DNA from: Paralvinella palmiformis
Taxonomy: Eukaryota > Annelida > Polychaeta > Terebellida > Alvinellidae
Assembly: GCA_025642065.1 (NCBI GenBank)
Contig: JAODUP010000550.1
Coordinates: 365,501 to 429,500, forward strand
Length of the DNA stretch: 64,000 nucleotides
Direction: 5' to 3'
The first letter of the stretch is position 1; the number at the start of each line of letters is the position of its first letter. Shown piece by piece: positions 26,182 to 38,452 of this stretch. Under the pieces are notes generated by a model. It saw only the letters and a program-made list of their open reading frames with translations. It was not told the origin of the DNA and did not search any database. A program made the position numbers and the translations under genes.

Positions 26182-26306
26182 CCTTACCAGTCGCCTGTTT
26201 GGATGAAAAACTCCTACAATAGTGCCGAACACGGATTCGAATATCCGAGCTTCGGCACTCCATGACCATGAGTAAGGAATCCCACACCCTAACCCATGAG
26301 GTCACG
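26182..26306 (-). mobile_element. tRNA-like SINE head, third type
   Basis: On the minus strand, CCTCCGTGACCTCATGGGTT and then GATATTCGAATCCGTG give A- and B-box-like spacing. The downstream body includes the 61-bp duplication. No second copy was found in this window, so family status is tentative. Confidence 0.4.
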
Positions 26307-26491
26307 GAGGTGGTTATTTGAAGAAAAACAAACCATTCTGCATTGAGCAGATAACCTGAAGCGCTCTTAGCAAAATGTAATTAAATAACACGTATAATAT
26401 CAAATACGTGTATTAATAATTAAACAATAAGACCTAAGTGCCTACATCTGAATCAATCACTTAAACAATAATCTTATATATTATTACGGGC

Positions 26492-26666
26492 GATTATGAT
26501 GAAGGATGTGTTACGGCCACTTTTGAGCACACAGTAGGCTAAATGGGTAATGAAGCGAAGATAAAGATGAAACACCCTTCAGATATGTCCGCGCCAAGAT
26601 TCGAACTCGGGCGGTAGTGATCTGTGGTCCAACGCGCTACAAACTAGACCACATTTTTTACGGGCC
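26492..26666 (-). mobile_element. SINE family 1 copy
   Basis: Minus-strand copy: GTGTTACGGCCACTTTTGAG, GTAGGCTAAATGGG, B box complement AAGATTCGAACTCGGG, A box complement around CGCTACAAACTAGACCAC. About 20 bp of the body is missing. Confidence 0.85.
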
Positions 26667-27983
26667 CACTTTATTACAGATATTTACCTACACCACCACC
26701 ACTATCATCATCATCATGACGATGACTACAACACTATCGTTATCACTAGTCCCCATGTTACCGACGTGTTACTTTTATCACACACGATCGCAGTGTTATC
26801 TAATTATTGTTATACGTGCGTGGTAGCTGTCGCCGTAGAATATTGTCAACAAACATAACACCTTCCTTTGACGGAGTCTGCTTGTAAATAAACTATTTCA
26901 GTGTCAAGAACTTGGCCTAGAAATACTCTCACCCTCTCCCGGCCCACCCCACCCAACGCTCTGAACATGATCAGATAAACATTCGACTACGGCTATTATT
27001 TCTCTTAGCTAAAGAAAGCTGCTGAAAGCTTTCTATTTTTAGATTTACTCATGCATGGTGTCTCTACCACCACTTATTGAGATTCCTCTTGGGGGGGGGG
27101 GGGTTGGATTAATGGTATAAAGTGAAGACAACTACAGAAATGTCAGCAGTCAGTAGAGACTGTTTGTCAGAAATGTTCTGTACCTTCATAACCATATGGT
27201 GTACGGGGGAGGGATTGGGGGGGGGGGGGACGGCGCGCGCGCACAGACACACACACGCGTGCAGTTTATTGGTACCCACAAATATAATCTACAAATTTAC
27301 GGAATTTTACATGGCTTACATGGAGCGGTGTGAATCATTAATGAAAATTACTCCAACCAATAGCTAATTAGACAAAGCTGACAGCCGAGTAATGCTTATT
27401 GCAATCTAACAAATCAAAACGAAATCAAATAAAAGTAATAGAAATACGCAAACCAAAATCGCAAAGTTTTCTCCAATTATTGCGCGCGCATACGTCACGC
27501 TGAAAATAGCCTATCAATAGCCAATACGATACACGAGTAATATCTTTTTACAAACCATCATAAATCTACTTTAATATTCAACACAACAGCTGGATATCCA
27601 TCCAATCTGACCACATCTGTCCGACAGAAGTGTTGTCTAAAAACGGATTTATGAACCGCAGTCGCATCCCTGAGGGTATAATATCCAAAGAAAACGGGGG
27701 TAATTCATTTATCCTCGGTGATGGGAAAAGCATTGCAAATGATATAAATCCGTAATGTTATGGTGCCGAGCAAGCCCGTTCTCCTTACCAGACTTCTCTA
27801 TATATAACACAATCTATTGATATCTCTCCGTAACCGGCACAATGCACAAACCAGACAATATTAGATTATCTAGAGCTGAAACCTTCCCGTTGATAATAAA
27901 AACTCTTTAATATCTTCCTAGAAAATAAGACCCGGACATTGTGTTTGACTATCTTGAATGACCATCTTTCCTTTCTAAATCGG

Positions 27984-28130
27984 GAGTGTTCCGATGGCAA
28001 AGTGGTCAGATGACTGTGCTGCAAAAGCCTGGGAAGTAGGTTTCAATTGCGTTTGTCGGATTTGTTTCCCGAGGGAGTCACCCTCGCCAACATGTCCCAC
28101 GTGTGACCAGTGCCAAGGATGAATAACTCA
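27984..28130 (+). mobile_element. SINE family 2
   Basis: GAGTGTTCCGATGGCAAAGT with GTTTCAATTGC in the B-box position, then CCCGAGGGAGTCACC and CACGTGTGACCAGTG, ending near GAATAACTCAAC. Collinear with 22533-22690. Confidence 0.7.
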
Positions 28131-28212
28131 ACTTTCTTAAAGGATCCCAAACAAAACTTACCAAAAACAAAACAGTAATATAATTCTAAGACAAAATGAA
28201 CTTATCCTACAG

Positions 28213-28398
28213 CTTATGATGATGATGTTTTACGGTCACTTTGGTGCACATGGTAGGCTAAATGGGCCGAGCGACCCCCAAAGGTAATGAAGCCAAGTCA
28301 AAGATGAAACAACCTTCAGATATGCCAACGGCTAGATTCGAACATAGGTGGCAGTGATCTGTGGTCCAACACGCCACCGCTAGACCACGGAGGCGCCC
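28213..28398 (-). mobile_element. SINE family 1, full length with TSD
   Basis: Complete minus-strand copy from tRNA-like head (complement of CACGGAGGCGCCC) to GAT-rich 3' tail. A perfect 12-bp target-site duplication, CTTATCCTACAG, flanks it (28201-28212 and 28399-28410), showing retrotransposition not long ago. Confidence 0.95.
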
Positions 28399-28461
28399 CT
28401 TATCCTACAGGTATTAGCTAACCATTGCTACAGTTCATCACATTGGATCTGTATTTATAAC

Positions 28462-28535
28462 ACGTGACATTTATATAATAGCGCCCTATCCAGCCAGAAA
28501 GCAGCCCCAAGGCGCTTTACAGTATTAGTATTTAA
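28462..28535 (-). mobile_element. LINE/SINE 3' tail fragment
   Basis: The complement reads GTAAAGCGCCTTGGGGCTGC ... GATAGGGCGCTATTATATAAAT, the same 3'-tail pattern as at 33180-33249 and at the 3' end of the CR1-like LINE at 57050. Confidence 0.6.
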
Positions 28536-28979
28536 CTCTCTTACAAGTCTTTATACAATTAGCACACTCGTACCATCCGACGTGTGGCTTTAAAGAAAAG
28601 CCTATTTTTATCAGGACCAATCTGACTTTTGTATTTACTATGAAATCATTAAACCCCGAAAATGACAAACTGCTGGAACAAGATTGGCAAATTCTCAAGT
28701 TTACTCACAGCAGTAAGGACGGTTAAAAATTTAAAACATGTATGATTTTTCTTAAATTTCACTGTATTCGGCTATTGCTTGCTTGTGTTTCGGGGAGTAA
28801 CACCAGACTGTCGTATTTGGCCATCAGTGGAGACACCGATATAAAAAGCTTCATCCTGACCCAAAAGTAATCGTAACACATGTAGATAACACATTTTAAA
28901 TAACTTCTTCATCTTAGAATATTTCACCAAACAATCGGATAAGCCCTGGATCAACAGAAAAACCAAGTCATCACAAATG

Positions 28980-29098
28980 AGTGGGCATATCTGAAGGTTG
29001 TTTCATCTTTGACTTTACTTCATTACATTTGGAAGTGGCTCGGCCCATTCAGGCTACCATGTGCACTAAAGTGGCCGTAAAACATCAATCATTATCAC
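28980..29098 (+). mobile_element. SINE family 1, 5'-truncated
   Basis: Only the body and 3' end: GTGGGCATATCTGAAGGTTG ... GCTCGGCCCATTCAGGCTAC ... GTGGCCGTAAAACATCAATC. Confidence 0.85.
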
Positions 29099-29929
29099 AA
29101 ATGTGTGGCTAAATAAAATATATGAAGAAAAAAAACGTAGGGCACATAGATACTTCGCTAATGCAATTGATCAATCAGATGAGAGAAATTCAAGCAAGTG
29201 TTCAATGAAATGAAGAGTATTTATTAGAATATGAAAAGAATAACAAGAATATATTTCTTTCAAATAAAATAACCTTAAATTTGTTTGTCAACACCAAAAG
29301 AAACACAATTTTTACAACATGCACCAATAAATGTATTATAATATCCCATAAGTTCATTCCTGTCCAATTAAAACCCTGTACTGATTTCACACATATGAAC
29401 AGTTTGCAGTATAGTACTCTATATTATAACCACTGCACCATCGGAATGTTAGTCAGTCAGAATAATCTTTTCAATAATTTGTTTTAATCTTTGTACTAAT
29501 ATGAAATAATTTTAATGTGTGTTATTGATCTACATATTATGTTGAGGCGATGACTGACAGTTGACATTCCTGTTGAGTAATTTGATAATTACGGTACAAA
29601 TTTATAAAAACTCATTTCTTATTGTCTTACTTTCTTTAGCAATATAATGTTGGTGTCTTTGATTAGCTGGCTATATGAAACATGGCATCATCTAGTAAAA
29701 GTTAGCCTTTAAATATTGCATAAGGTGTCAGGAAATCAGGTTAAAAAACATTATTTTATTTTCAGACTGCATGTTTCAACGCGGATTAGTCATTTTGTGA
29801 GACAAACAATTATAAAAAAAATAGTTTTTTGGGTGTAATCGTCTCTTTTAACCCCAGCCACTTGCATCACATATATTATAGTTATTCACATTATGCTATA
29901 CATAACTGGTTTTGGGTTTTAAGTTTAAT

Positions 29930-30085
29930 TTATAGCACGGTTTATTCACAGACCTATAGCATCCGGGTTCAAACCCTGGCCAGAATATATACGAAGGAAG
30001 TTTCATCTTTTACGTTGCCTCATTAGCACTGGAGATCACCTGGTCCATTTAGCCTATCATATGCATAAAACGGTCGTAATGACTT
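29930..30085 (+). mobile_element. Diverged SINE related to family 1
   Basis: B box GGGTTCAAACCCTGG, then GTTTCATCTTTTACGTTGCC, TCATTAGCACTGGAG and CCATTTAGCCTATCA; it shares words with 25236-25413. Confidence 0.5.
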
Positions 30086-32930
30086 TACATTTATTTACAC
30101 ATTGATCTTTCTTTGTAAATATAAATTACACAGCATGATACAAAAAAAAAACCCCACAAAACTAAAATCAAAACTAAGAAATAATATAAAGATATTATTT
30201 AATCTACAAAAAGTGCAAACATATATTGCACTCGTTGCATGGTTTCTTTCCCAGAAGTGCCATAATCATGATAGTGTTACCAAGAACGTCTTCACAAAAG
30301 CAGCACCAGAACACATTACACTAATTACTGGAAGACTGATATTAGTATGACTTCACCATAAACACTTAAGCCACTCACGATCAATTGTTGTTGAGTTGAA
30401 AGCAGACGTTGCGTTGATAAGCTGCGTTTATACACAAACACAGCAGCATCGGAACTGCACCCAGAGTTCTGATAACAAATGTCCATGGCACAGATGCATA
30501 ATCCTTAACAATAGGGCTCACTTAAAACATCAAATTTGGGAAGAAATAGACTCGGCTATGCTAGGAAGAGAGAAACAGAGAGATGTCTTCAGCAGTCCTA
30601 ACTTCTACGGGCAGTTGCGATAAAACTGATGAACTAACCCCCAGATCGTACTGTAAATTATTACTTATCACTACCGTGAAAACTATTGATAAAACATCTT
30701 TGGTCTGAAATGCGCCACCTCGCAGATAACTGGAAGCTCTGTGCATCAGGAACACTTGAGATGGTTCAGGTATTAGATAAGCTGTTTTTAAGCCAGATCG
30801 TTCTAGTATTCGTACTACTATACCTGAAGCATAGTAGCAATAATATTGAGGATTATTCTTCACACACACATCGATGAAGAGTATTTCACAGTTATATATT
30901 TCCCAGACGAACACTACGTCTACTTATTCTTTTTACATATAGACATATTAATGATATTTATTGTAGCCAAGTGGATGCTAAATATTTAACGGGTTTTGCA
31001 GAAGACTTTTTGGGGGTTCGAGGGTTGGGAGGGGGGTCGTTTGGTAGCCAGAGAAACATAACAATATAAAACTCAATAGTGGAAAGCCACAATGTAGAAC
31101 ATGTTCCATCACACTTAAAACAAAGGGCAGCAGTAGCAGCAACAACATAACATCATTTAAATCACAGCAGCCATTTACGTATCTCATTACGGGTCACGAG
31201 AGATGTGTCGAGCTACACCTGGAGCTGGCACAGATATATTGACAGACAAAAGGCTAAATAAAACGCCGTGTGATCGGGATGGGTGGGAGGGGGACGATTC
31301 ATCGAGTGGGTGTGTATGTAAGATCACCATCTAGCACACATTAATGATGCTATTTTGGCAATACCACGTCAGTTTCGTCTCCTCCAATATGTGTCCGCAC
31401 GTGATAAACGGCTGACGAAAACGTGTCGAGGAAAATTGGCCAGTAACCCTTCTAGGCTATTTGCGTCTTCCGCGAGCCACTGTTATGTTCCACGAGGCGG
31501 GTAAACAGTACCTGCGGTGTCGGTTAGCGAGTGACTACGGCTATACGACAGATTGGCGCTACAATATAATTTAGAAGCACCATCTTTTAATCGCTCCTTA
31601 TAACATATTGGGGGATACAGTTGGAAAATAATTCTGCATCCCAAATTCACACAGCAAATTGTATTGCCAGAAGGGAATAAAGTCTTTGCTGTATGGAATG
31701 CATCTCAGCGGTAACACAAAACAATACGCCTTCGTGGACATTTGGTCTAACAGACGAACTAGATCACCGTGAATATACAAGTTACAAGCGGATAGAGCAT
31801 TATACAAAGCTATTTACTGCTATAAACATATTTTTCTTTGATAAGTTAATATAATCTTCAAAAGAGGCACAACAAACGACAGTCTATCATTATAATTACC
31901 ATAAGAAAGCATAAAACAAGATTATAGTGGAACATCTGTCACCAATCTTAAACATCTGCATCATAACAATGCGAAAGGGCACATCTGGCCCACTGCCGGT
32001 TCGAAACATGCAAACGTGTGTCTTAGGAGCGAATCAATTCTAAACTAGCTGGTATGTGTTGTATCAAGTCCGCGTACAGCATTAAAAGACAGAGAGTGAA
32101 AACCATTTTGTGAAATCCTTCACACTAATGCAAGTCATAAGCCAAGTCAACTACAGCTATGTGGCTAATGCAAAGTACACATAGTGTGTGTTAAGAATAC
32201 GCTATTCGAAATTTCTAGCTAATAAATCATACCAGCTATGAAGTTTTTATTAGCAAAAATATGTACATATATATATTTCTGCTAAAGGCAACAAATCCCC
32301 AGGGGCGGGCTGATGGGAACCCGTTGAAGTTCCATCTATAATTCCTCAGATTTTCATGATCCGCAACACCTGCGACCACATTACAGTAGCTAGAAATAAT
32401 TGTGTAAAAAGTCTGTCGGTATAGAACATAAATTCTCTAAACAAGTAATGGCTATTAATCAGGAATGTTCCACGTTGTTTTTTCTTTCTATAATTTACGT
32501 CAGGATTCATTCTGTCACAGGGGTTATTAGCCATTTTTCATGTTTGTCTTAGTAAAACATCATATCTGCTCCTTCAATTATTGGACCATTTCAATTAGCG
32601 AAGCTGCTCGTAGAACATAAAATAAGTATTTATCATAAAATGCGGATTCGGAATCGAAAAACAAGTAACTTTGTGCACAAACTGAGCGACTAGTTCGTTT
32701 CGCGTTGGTCACATATGGGAAACATCCGATAAAAAGACAGGTATGAGTCGGGTCTGAATCAACAAGCTGGAGATTTGCAGCACATTGCTCGCTCGCTCTC
32801 TCTCTCTAATCAGTCAGCTATCAAAACACCGAAATAACTGTTTAATGTTTTATATGCCATAATACCAAAATATGAAACGACTTGACAGCACCACACCTGC
32901 TATATCTCACTCAATGACATCACTACACAG

Positions 32931-33249
32931 AGCCGTGAAGGCACAGTTAGTTAGAGTGTAGGACTCGTAGCCAAAGGGTCGCGGGTTCGAGGCGCCGGGA
33001 GCTGCAATGCCGTCATGTGGCGACTGGTTCACTCATCCATAAAAATTACTACCTGACAGGATAATATGGCTACGTGTTCGAGTAACGCTTTGCGCCTTTA
33101 ATGGCAGCATGCGTTGTATGCTCGCTTGGGAGTTGAGATGCGTCCTGGTTTGGAACAGCTCTGAGTCAGGGATAATAATACTGTAAAGTGCCATAGGGAA
33201 GCTATATAGCTGGATAAGGCGCTATAGAAATGAATGTCACTTATTATTA
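32931..33249 (+). mobile_element. Full tRNA-derived SINE with LINE-like tail
   Basis: The head AGTTAGTTAGAGTGTAGGAC ... GTCGCGGGTTCGAGGCGCC is a clear tRNA-like promoter. A central region with CTCGCTTGGGAGTTGAG and TCTGAGTCAGGG is followed by GATAAGGCGCTATAGAAATG and ATTATTA repeats, a CR1-like tail that would recruit LINE reverse transcriptase. This three-part layout differs from family 1. Confidence 0.8.
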
Positions 33250-33920
33250 CATAAGTAAATTATTCCCACACTGAAGTTAGGCCAAACATATCTCCCTTTG
33301 GTGAGGACACCAGTAAACGAATATAACATGACTGATAAGGCAATATTAACACATGATAACATAATGATAAGTACTATATTCCTGCCGATCATTTAGTCTT
33401 ATTTGCTGAGAAGGAACAATAAATACAATTTGTTTACATACACAACCGAATGTGACATTTGCTTTTCAGCCACCCACCCCACGAACAATATCGTAAAACA
33501 CAGTCATGTAAACATATTTAGCGATAACCTATATACCTTACACATAAAGATTCGCTGGTAATTCGGTAAACATTGCAGAACTACAATCTGGCCAGCCAGT
33601 TGCTGAGCAGAAAATTGGATACTACTATTACTGAATTAACAAAAATTAGCTTTTCACACCGGTACCAGTAAAAAAAAAATATATATATATATATATCAGA
33701 CACAAACAGGAACAAATATCAAATGTCAGAGAACATTTTAACAGCTACTCGTCACAGATCACAACTTCTGAGCGCAAGCCAGACATTGCACAATAAATGA
33801 CGAAACGCTAATTAGAGAGAGAGAGAAGAAAAACGAGTCTGCAAAAGTGAGGCCAGTTAGAAGATCTAACGTTATGTGATGGTATGGTGAAGCTGTCTTA
33901 AGTCACAGTATCTGAATTTC

Positions 33921-33927
33921 TTTCTCT

Positions 33928-33950
<23 letters not shown>
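33921..33950. repeat. (TC)n microsatellite
   Basis: TC-rich run followed by CACACACA. Confidence 0.9.
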
Positions 33951-33958
<8 letters not shown>

Positions 33959-34988
33959 TAATGATATTTACCAACATATTTTCATGCCGACTTAAACATT
34001 GTGGTAATCCCATCCAGTGCGTCTGGCATCCTCCCAATTGAAAACTGAAACTTATCTGCTTAACGACAAAACTAACAACATGAAACACCGACCCATTTAA
34101 TTGCTAGTGGAAGTATTTCGTTGATGGGTATTAAAGCATATAAGTGCAAAATTATCAAGTTCCGTAGGAATCATTCACCGAAAGGTCTTCGAAGATTCAT
34201 TCCTCTGAATATCCATTCCCCCCCCTCCCCCAGCTTGTTGGATACGGAGACTATCTTACATGAACACTTCCTGGGTGTATTTAATTCATGATTTAGACAC
34301 ACACCGGTAGCGATGCCATTATCTTAGCAACTGAAGTCACTATCTTAAATTCAGCTTCCTGGTATACTGTTGAGATATTGTGCAGTAGTAGTACTAGTTT
34401 GTTTATTTCTGGTCCAGTGCTATCTCACACACTGCTAACAAAAAAAAACCAGAAGATGGCCATCGATCTATCTCGTAAGAAGCCAGAAACGAATTAGGCA
34501 ATGTCCGGCCCCGCCCCGTCTTTACTCCAGTCACAATCAAAACCACTGAAGTGTATTTGCTTCGTGATAAATTAACACCGTAAATTAGCTGTCCCGAAGA
34601 CAAACATATTTCAAGTATTAAATGCGACGCAGTACAGTTCGGACGGTTTATCGTATCTGATCCGATTACCGTACTAACAACGGACATGTTCTACCAGCCA
34701 CTCGTTCAACAGAGCGCCAGTAATAAGAATCGGGTCCTTCGAGTAATTACGGCTGCACGTTATAAATATGTATTTATCCATACGCCGATAGTGTTAGTGT
34801 TAAATTGATGGAGTAAATGGAACGATCGTTTTCATCCAAAACAACAATTATGATGGTACGTTGTCGACGACGGAGGAGTAATACTGAACTCGAGAAGCCA
34901 TTTTGTTATCCGAGAGTATGATTCAGAGAATATAGAGAATCGCGGATGGAGTTGCCTATTGTTTTTGTGAACACAACAGACTACTGAA

Positions 34989-35186
34989 GAAGATGATGAT
35001 GATTGATTGATGTCTCACGGCCACTTTTGTGCACATGGTAGGCTAAATGGGCTGAGCGACCTCCAAAGGCAACGAAGCGGAGTCGAAGATGAAACACCGT
35101 TAAGATAAGCCCACGCCGAGATTCGAACACGGGTGGTAGTGATCTGTGATCCAACACGCTACCGTTAGACCACGGAGGCGCCCCTA
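34989..35186 (-). mobile_element. SINE family 1, full length with 14-bp TSD
   Basis: Complete minus-strand copy with A box (complement of ACCGTTAGACCACGGAGGCG), B box (complement of GAGATTCGAACACGGG) and a GATGATGAT tail. The flanking 14-bp duplication AACAGACTACTGAA is perfect (34975-34988 and 35187-35200). One of the youngest copies here. Confidence 0.96.
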
Positions 35187-35440
35187 AACAGACTACTGAA
35201 CCCATAAACTAACTCGTTTACGCACACCTAGTAAAGTGTGTATCACCTATAGGGAGCCATCGTCGGCAAAGAGCATCTTCGTTGTGAGCCTGACAAGTGT
35301 AAGCCGGACACCTTTCGTGCCCATGGCTGGAGCAAGACAGCACAAGTGCAATGTATCAATTAACCATAATTAAGTGCGTGAGTGCGTAAGGCTTTAAGAC
35401 ACAGCAGCTAAACAGATACGTCAGTCATCTCTTATGATGT

Positions 35441-35510
35441 GCTCGGCTCGTTTAGCCTACTATGTGCATGAAAGTGGCCGTAAAACATCAATCAACATCA
35501 TCATCATCTT
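35441..35510 (+). mobile_element. SINE family 1, 3' fragment
   Basis: GCTCGGCTCGTTTAGCCTAC through GTGGCCGTAAAACATCAATC and an ATC tail; heavily 5'-truncated. Confidence 0.8.
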
Positions 35511-36187
35511 AATACGATGTGCAGGAAGACGCAGTGAAACACATATAAACCCAAACCACACAGCGATATTCACATCCAACGTTGATTATAAATTGAACGA
35601 GTTATAGCTGACAGATGCCGTGTAATTTGTTTTAACGTGATATTGTCGGCAATAGCAACCTCAGAGAGTGAACCTTTGCCTTTAGAGGACCCATTACGTA
35701 GCCAAAATATCTGATGGAGTTCTGATGCTAGGAAATATCTGAAGCCTTCAACATATACATATGCGCACGCAAACAATGCCTATTCTTAGAGTACATCTAA
35801 GGCAGCAGGTGATTGGAAGCTCCATGGCGTACATATTTGTTACCCTGGGTCCTCACCTTCCAAATTTAAGGGACAATTCGGCGTTTAGGAATGAACAAAA
35901 TACCTGTTATTTACAGCAATTACCAAGATATCCAAGGTGTTATGTGAGGCAAGATTCCCACAGTAAATATATTTATCACTAATCCCAACATTTATCAATC
36001 CAAGTTTGACTGATAAAAATGATGTTTGATTATCTATCATCCTCATGAGATGTCTGGTGCTAATTAAAATTTAGCAATAATGATAATTATAATTATCAGT
36101 ATGACCGGATGTATACCTGGATCCCTTAATTTCGACAAATATCACGATCCGATAAAAAATGTTATTGAAAGGAAGCACGAAAAACTG

Positions 36188-36300
36188 GTGGGCATATCTG
36201 AAGGGTGTTTCATCTTTGACTTCGCTTCATAACCTTCGGAGGTCGCTCGGCCCATTTAGCCTACCAAGTGCACAAAAGTGGCCGTAAAACATCAACAAAA
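36188..36300 (+). mobile_element. SINE family 1, 5'-truncated
   Basis: GTGGGCATATCTGAAGGGTG through GCCCATTTAGCCTACC to GTGGCCGTAAAACATCAAC; the tRNA-like head is missing. Confidence 0.87.
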
Positions 36301-36850
36301 CAATTCCAGTATCCGCATTACTCGTCTGATTTCTTGATCCGGCATCGCTACAATTTCCAATGAAGCTCAACCGGCGATGGAGGATCTTTCAAGTCGTGTC
36401 TAACAAAAATATTACCGTAAACCTGTATAAAGTGTTCCGGGGAACCACCAATCCGAACCTCTGTGTCTGTAATTATTTCTACATACATCTAGTTCCGTGA
36501 ATTGTACATACACATGTATATCTTAGCAGTGTGCTAATTGTCACTAAGCTTGTGTGTATGTGTGTCCACACGCGCGCAGTGATTGAGAGTGGTTGGTTTA
36601 ATCTTGGAACTGGCCACACTTAGTTGACATAAGAGATGGGTGACTGGGCAGAAGAAAATAATCCCTCAAATTGGCACAAACACAGGTACCGTGGTTGGAC
36701 TGAAACCCTAACATGTAGGTATGAAGCAATCTAATCAGTACACCATCAGGTGTATCATGTAGAAATAAATAACTAGAAATAGCCAAAATAACGCATTCTT
36801 TTCTATCACTTTAACTGAACAGTATTTTTTTAATCAATCAGGTAGTGAGT

Positions 36851-36852
36851 CA

Positions 36853-36898
<46 letters not shown>
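36851..36898. repeat. (CA)n(GA)n microsatellite
   Basis: CA run directly joined to a GA run. Confidence 0.95.
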
Positions 36899-37316
36899 CG
36901 CCCTCTCAAATGTGTCCAACATCTCAAGAGATAAACTACACTATTTAGTAACCATTGGTGAAGCCGTTAAGACACAGTTAACACTGTCATTAACAACAGG
37001 ATCAAATCGGGTCAAAAATGGTGTTAGCCATCATCACCTTCAGTTGAAGCCGACTGCGTTAAAGATGTGACTATGGCTCTGGTGAGGTATGAACTATATA
37101 GCTGTACTATAATCACTGCCATAGTACGTAAGAGGCCACCAAACATCAGAGAGCAACATGATTCCCTTCAAACCTTTGCCACCGACGGATTCCCGTCTTT
37201 CAATAGCGTACAAATCACTGTGATGCAGTTGACCCTAGTATGGCTTCTATTGTATGAATCGGCTGGACGACCGCACCGTGCATATATATATATATATATA
37301 TATACCATTGCCAAGT

Positions 37317-37499
37317 GGGGGCGCCTCCGTGGTCTAACTGTAGCGTGTTGGATCACAAAGATCACTACCACCTGTGTTCGAATCTCGGTGTGGGCATATG
37401 GGAAGGGTGTTTCATCTTTGACTTCGCTTCATTACCTATGAAGGTCGCCCGTCGAAATCCTGTGCACAGAAGTGACCGTAAAACATCAATCATCATCAA
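37317..37499 (+). mobile_element. SINE family 1, full length with TSD
   Basis: Plus-strand copy with head GGGCGCCTCCGTGGTCTAAC, B box GTGTTCGAATCTCGG and tail ATCATCATC. The flanks CCATTGCCAAGT (37305-37316) and CCACTGCCAAGT (37500-37511) are a 12-bp duplication with one mismatch. Confidence 0.94.
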
Positions 37500-38425
37500 C
37501 CACTGCCAAGTCACTGGCGTCCAATCACGTTCCTAACTATTGTTATCTCGTTTAGGTTAGTATAGTCCAAACCCAGCGCCGTGGTTATTTTAGCTCGTGT
37601 TTATGAGTTAAAGAAACAAAAATGGCACGAGCGACTGACTGTCCCCTGAATACCGGTAACTGAAGCATGGTTAACAGTCCACTCTTTTAACTAGAACTCT
37701 TCCATCGACTTGTGGATATTTGATTAATCCAGACGCAGTGGATTAATGGTTTCAGCGATTTACGGACGATGACGAGAAATGTTTAGAAAGTATACGGCGT
37801 GAGAGAACAAATAAAGAAAATGAATTACATCCGGTATTTACAGCGGTATGAAAGGCATAACGAGTGCCAATATGCCATTAAATAACATCCATCCAAATTG
37901 TGATTGACACATAACGGCGCCAAACATTCAAACGAATCACGTTTATCCTATATTAGTTCCAGCCTCTATACGCATCACGCATTGAATTACAGTATAGACT
38001 CCTGTGTGACAAAAATCCTTTTGGTGACATTCAGTACTGAGAACGCAATAAACTGACAACGGAAAACACACACGTTAAAACCTGGATTATCAACATTAGC
38101 TTAAATAATACGCCGAGCTATAGAGACGAATAGGCAGCGCAGCCATTATAGAAGATCGTGTTTTATGTAAACAACATAACATTGCCGATAATCAAGTTTA
38201 AACCGTTTATTATTTCCTCATTGTGCTGATGAGATTGGTGCGTTACGCGGAATGTTTTGAGGCGGCAACAAACTGGACATTTATTTCATAGCACAGTTAC
38301 GGCGGCATGAATAAAGAGCGCGCGTAATACCTGAGCCTATTTAAAACTGTGATGACTTTCTAGGGAGATCGGATTCTGGTTAAAGCTTCCCGATACCGCT
38401 TAGGTGAGCGCAGATAAATGCATAC

Positions 38426-38452
38426 ATGTGTGTGTGTGTGTGTGTGTGTGTG
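38426..38452. repeat. (TG)n microsatellite
   Basis: TG run in ITPR intron 4. Confidence 0.93.

Noticed and set aside
30561..30914. 117-codon minus-strand ORF in intron 4
   Set aside because: No recognisable domain, no flanking gene signals, and AT-rich intronic surroundings; expected by chance in 64 kb.
32931..33000. Possible genuine tRNA gene
   Set aside because: Only the internal promoter boxes are tRNA-like; a SINE body and tail follow directly and no cloverleaf acceptor stem is evident.
34403..34687. 94-codon minus-strand ORF
   Set aside because: No similarity seen and no convincing splice or start context.
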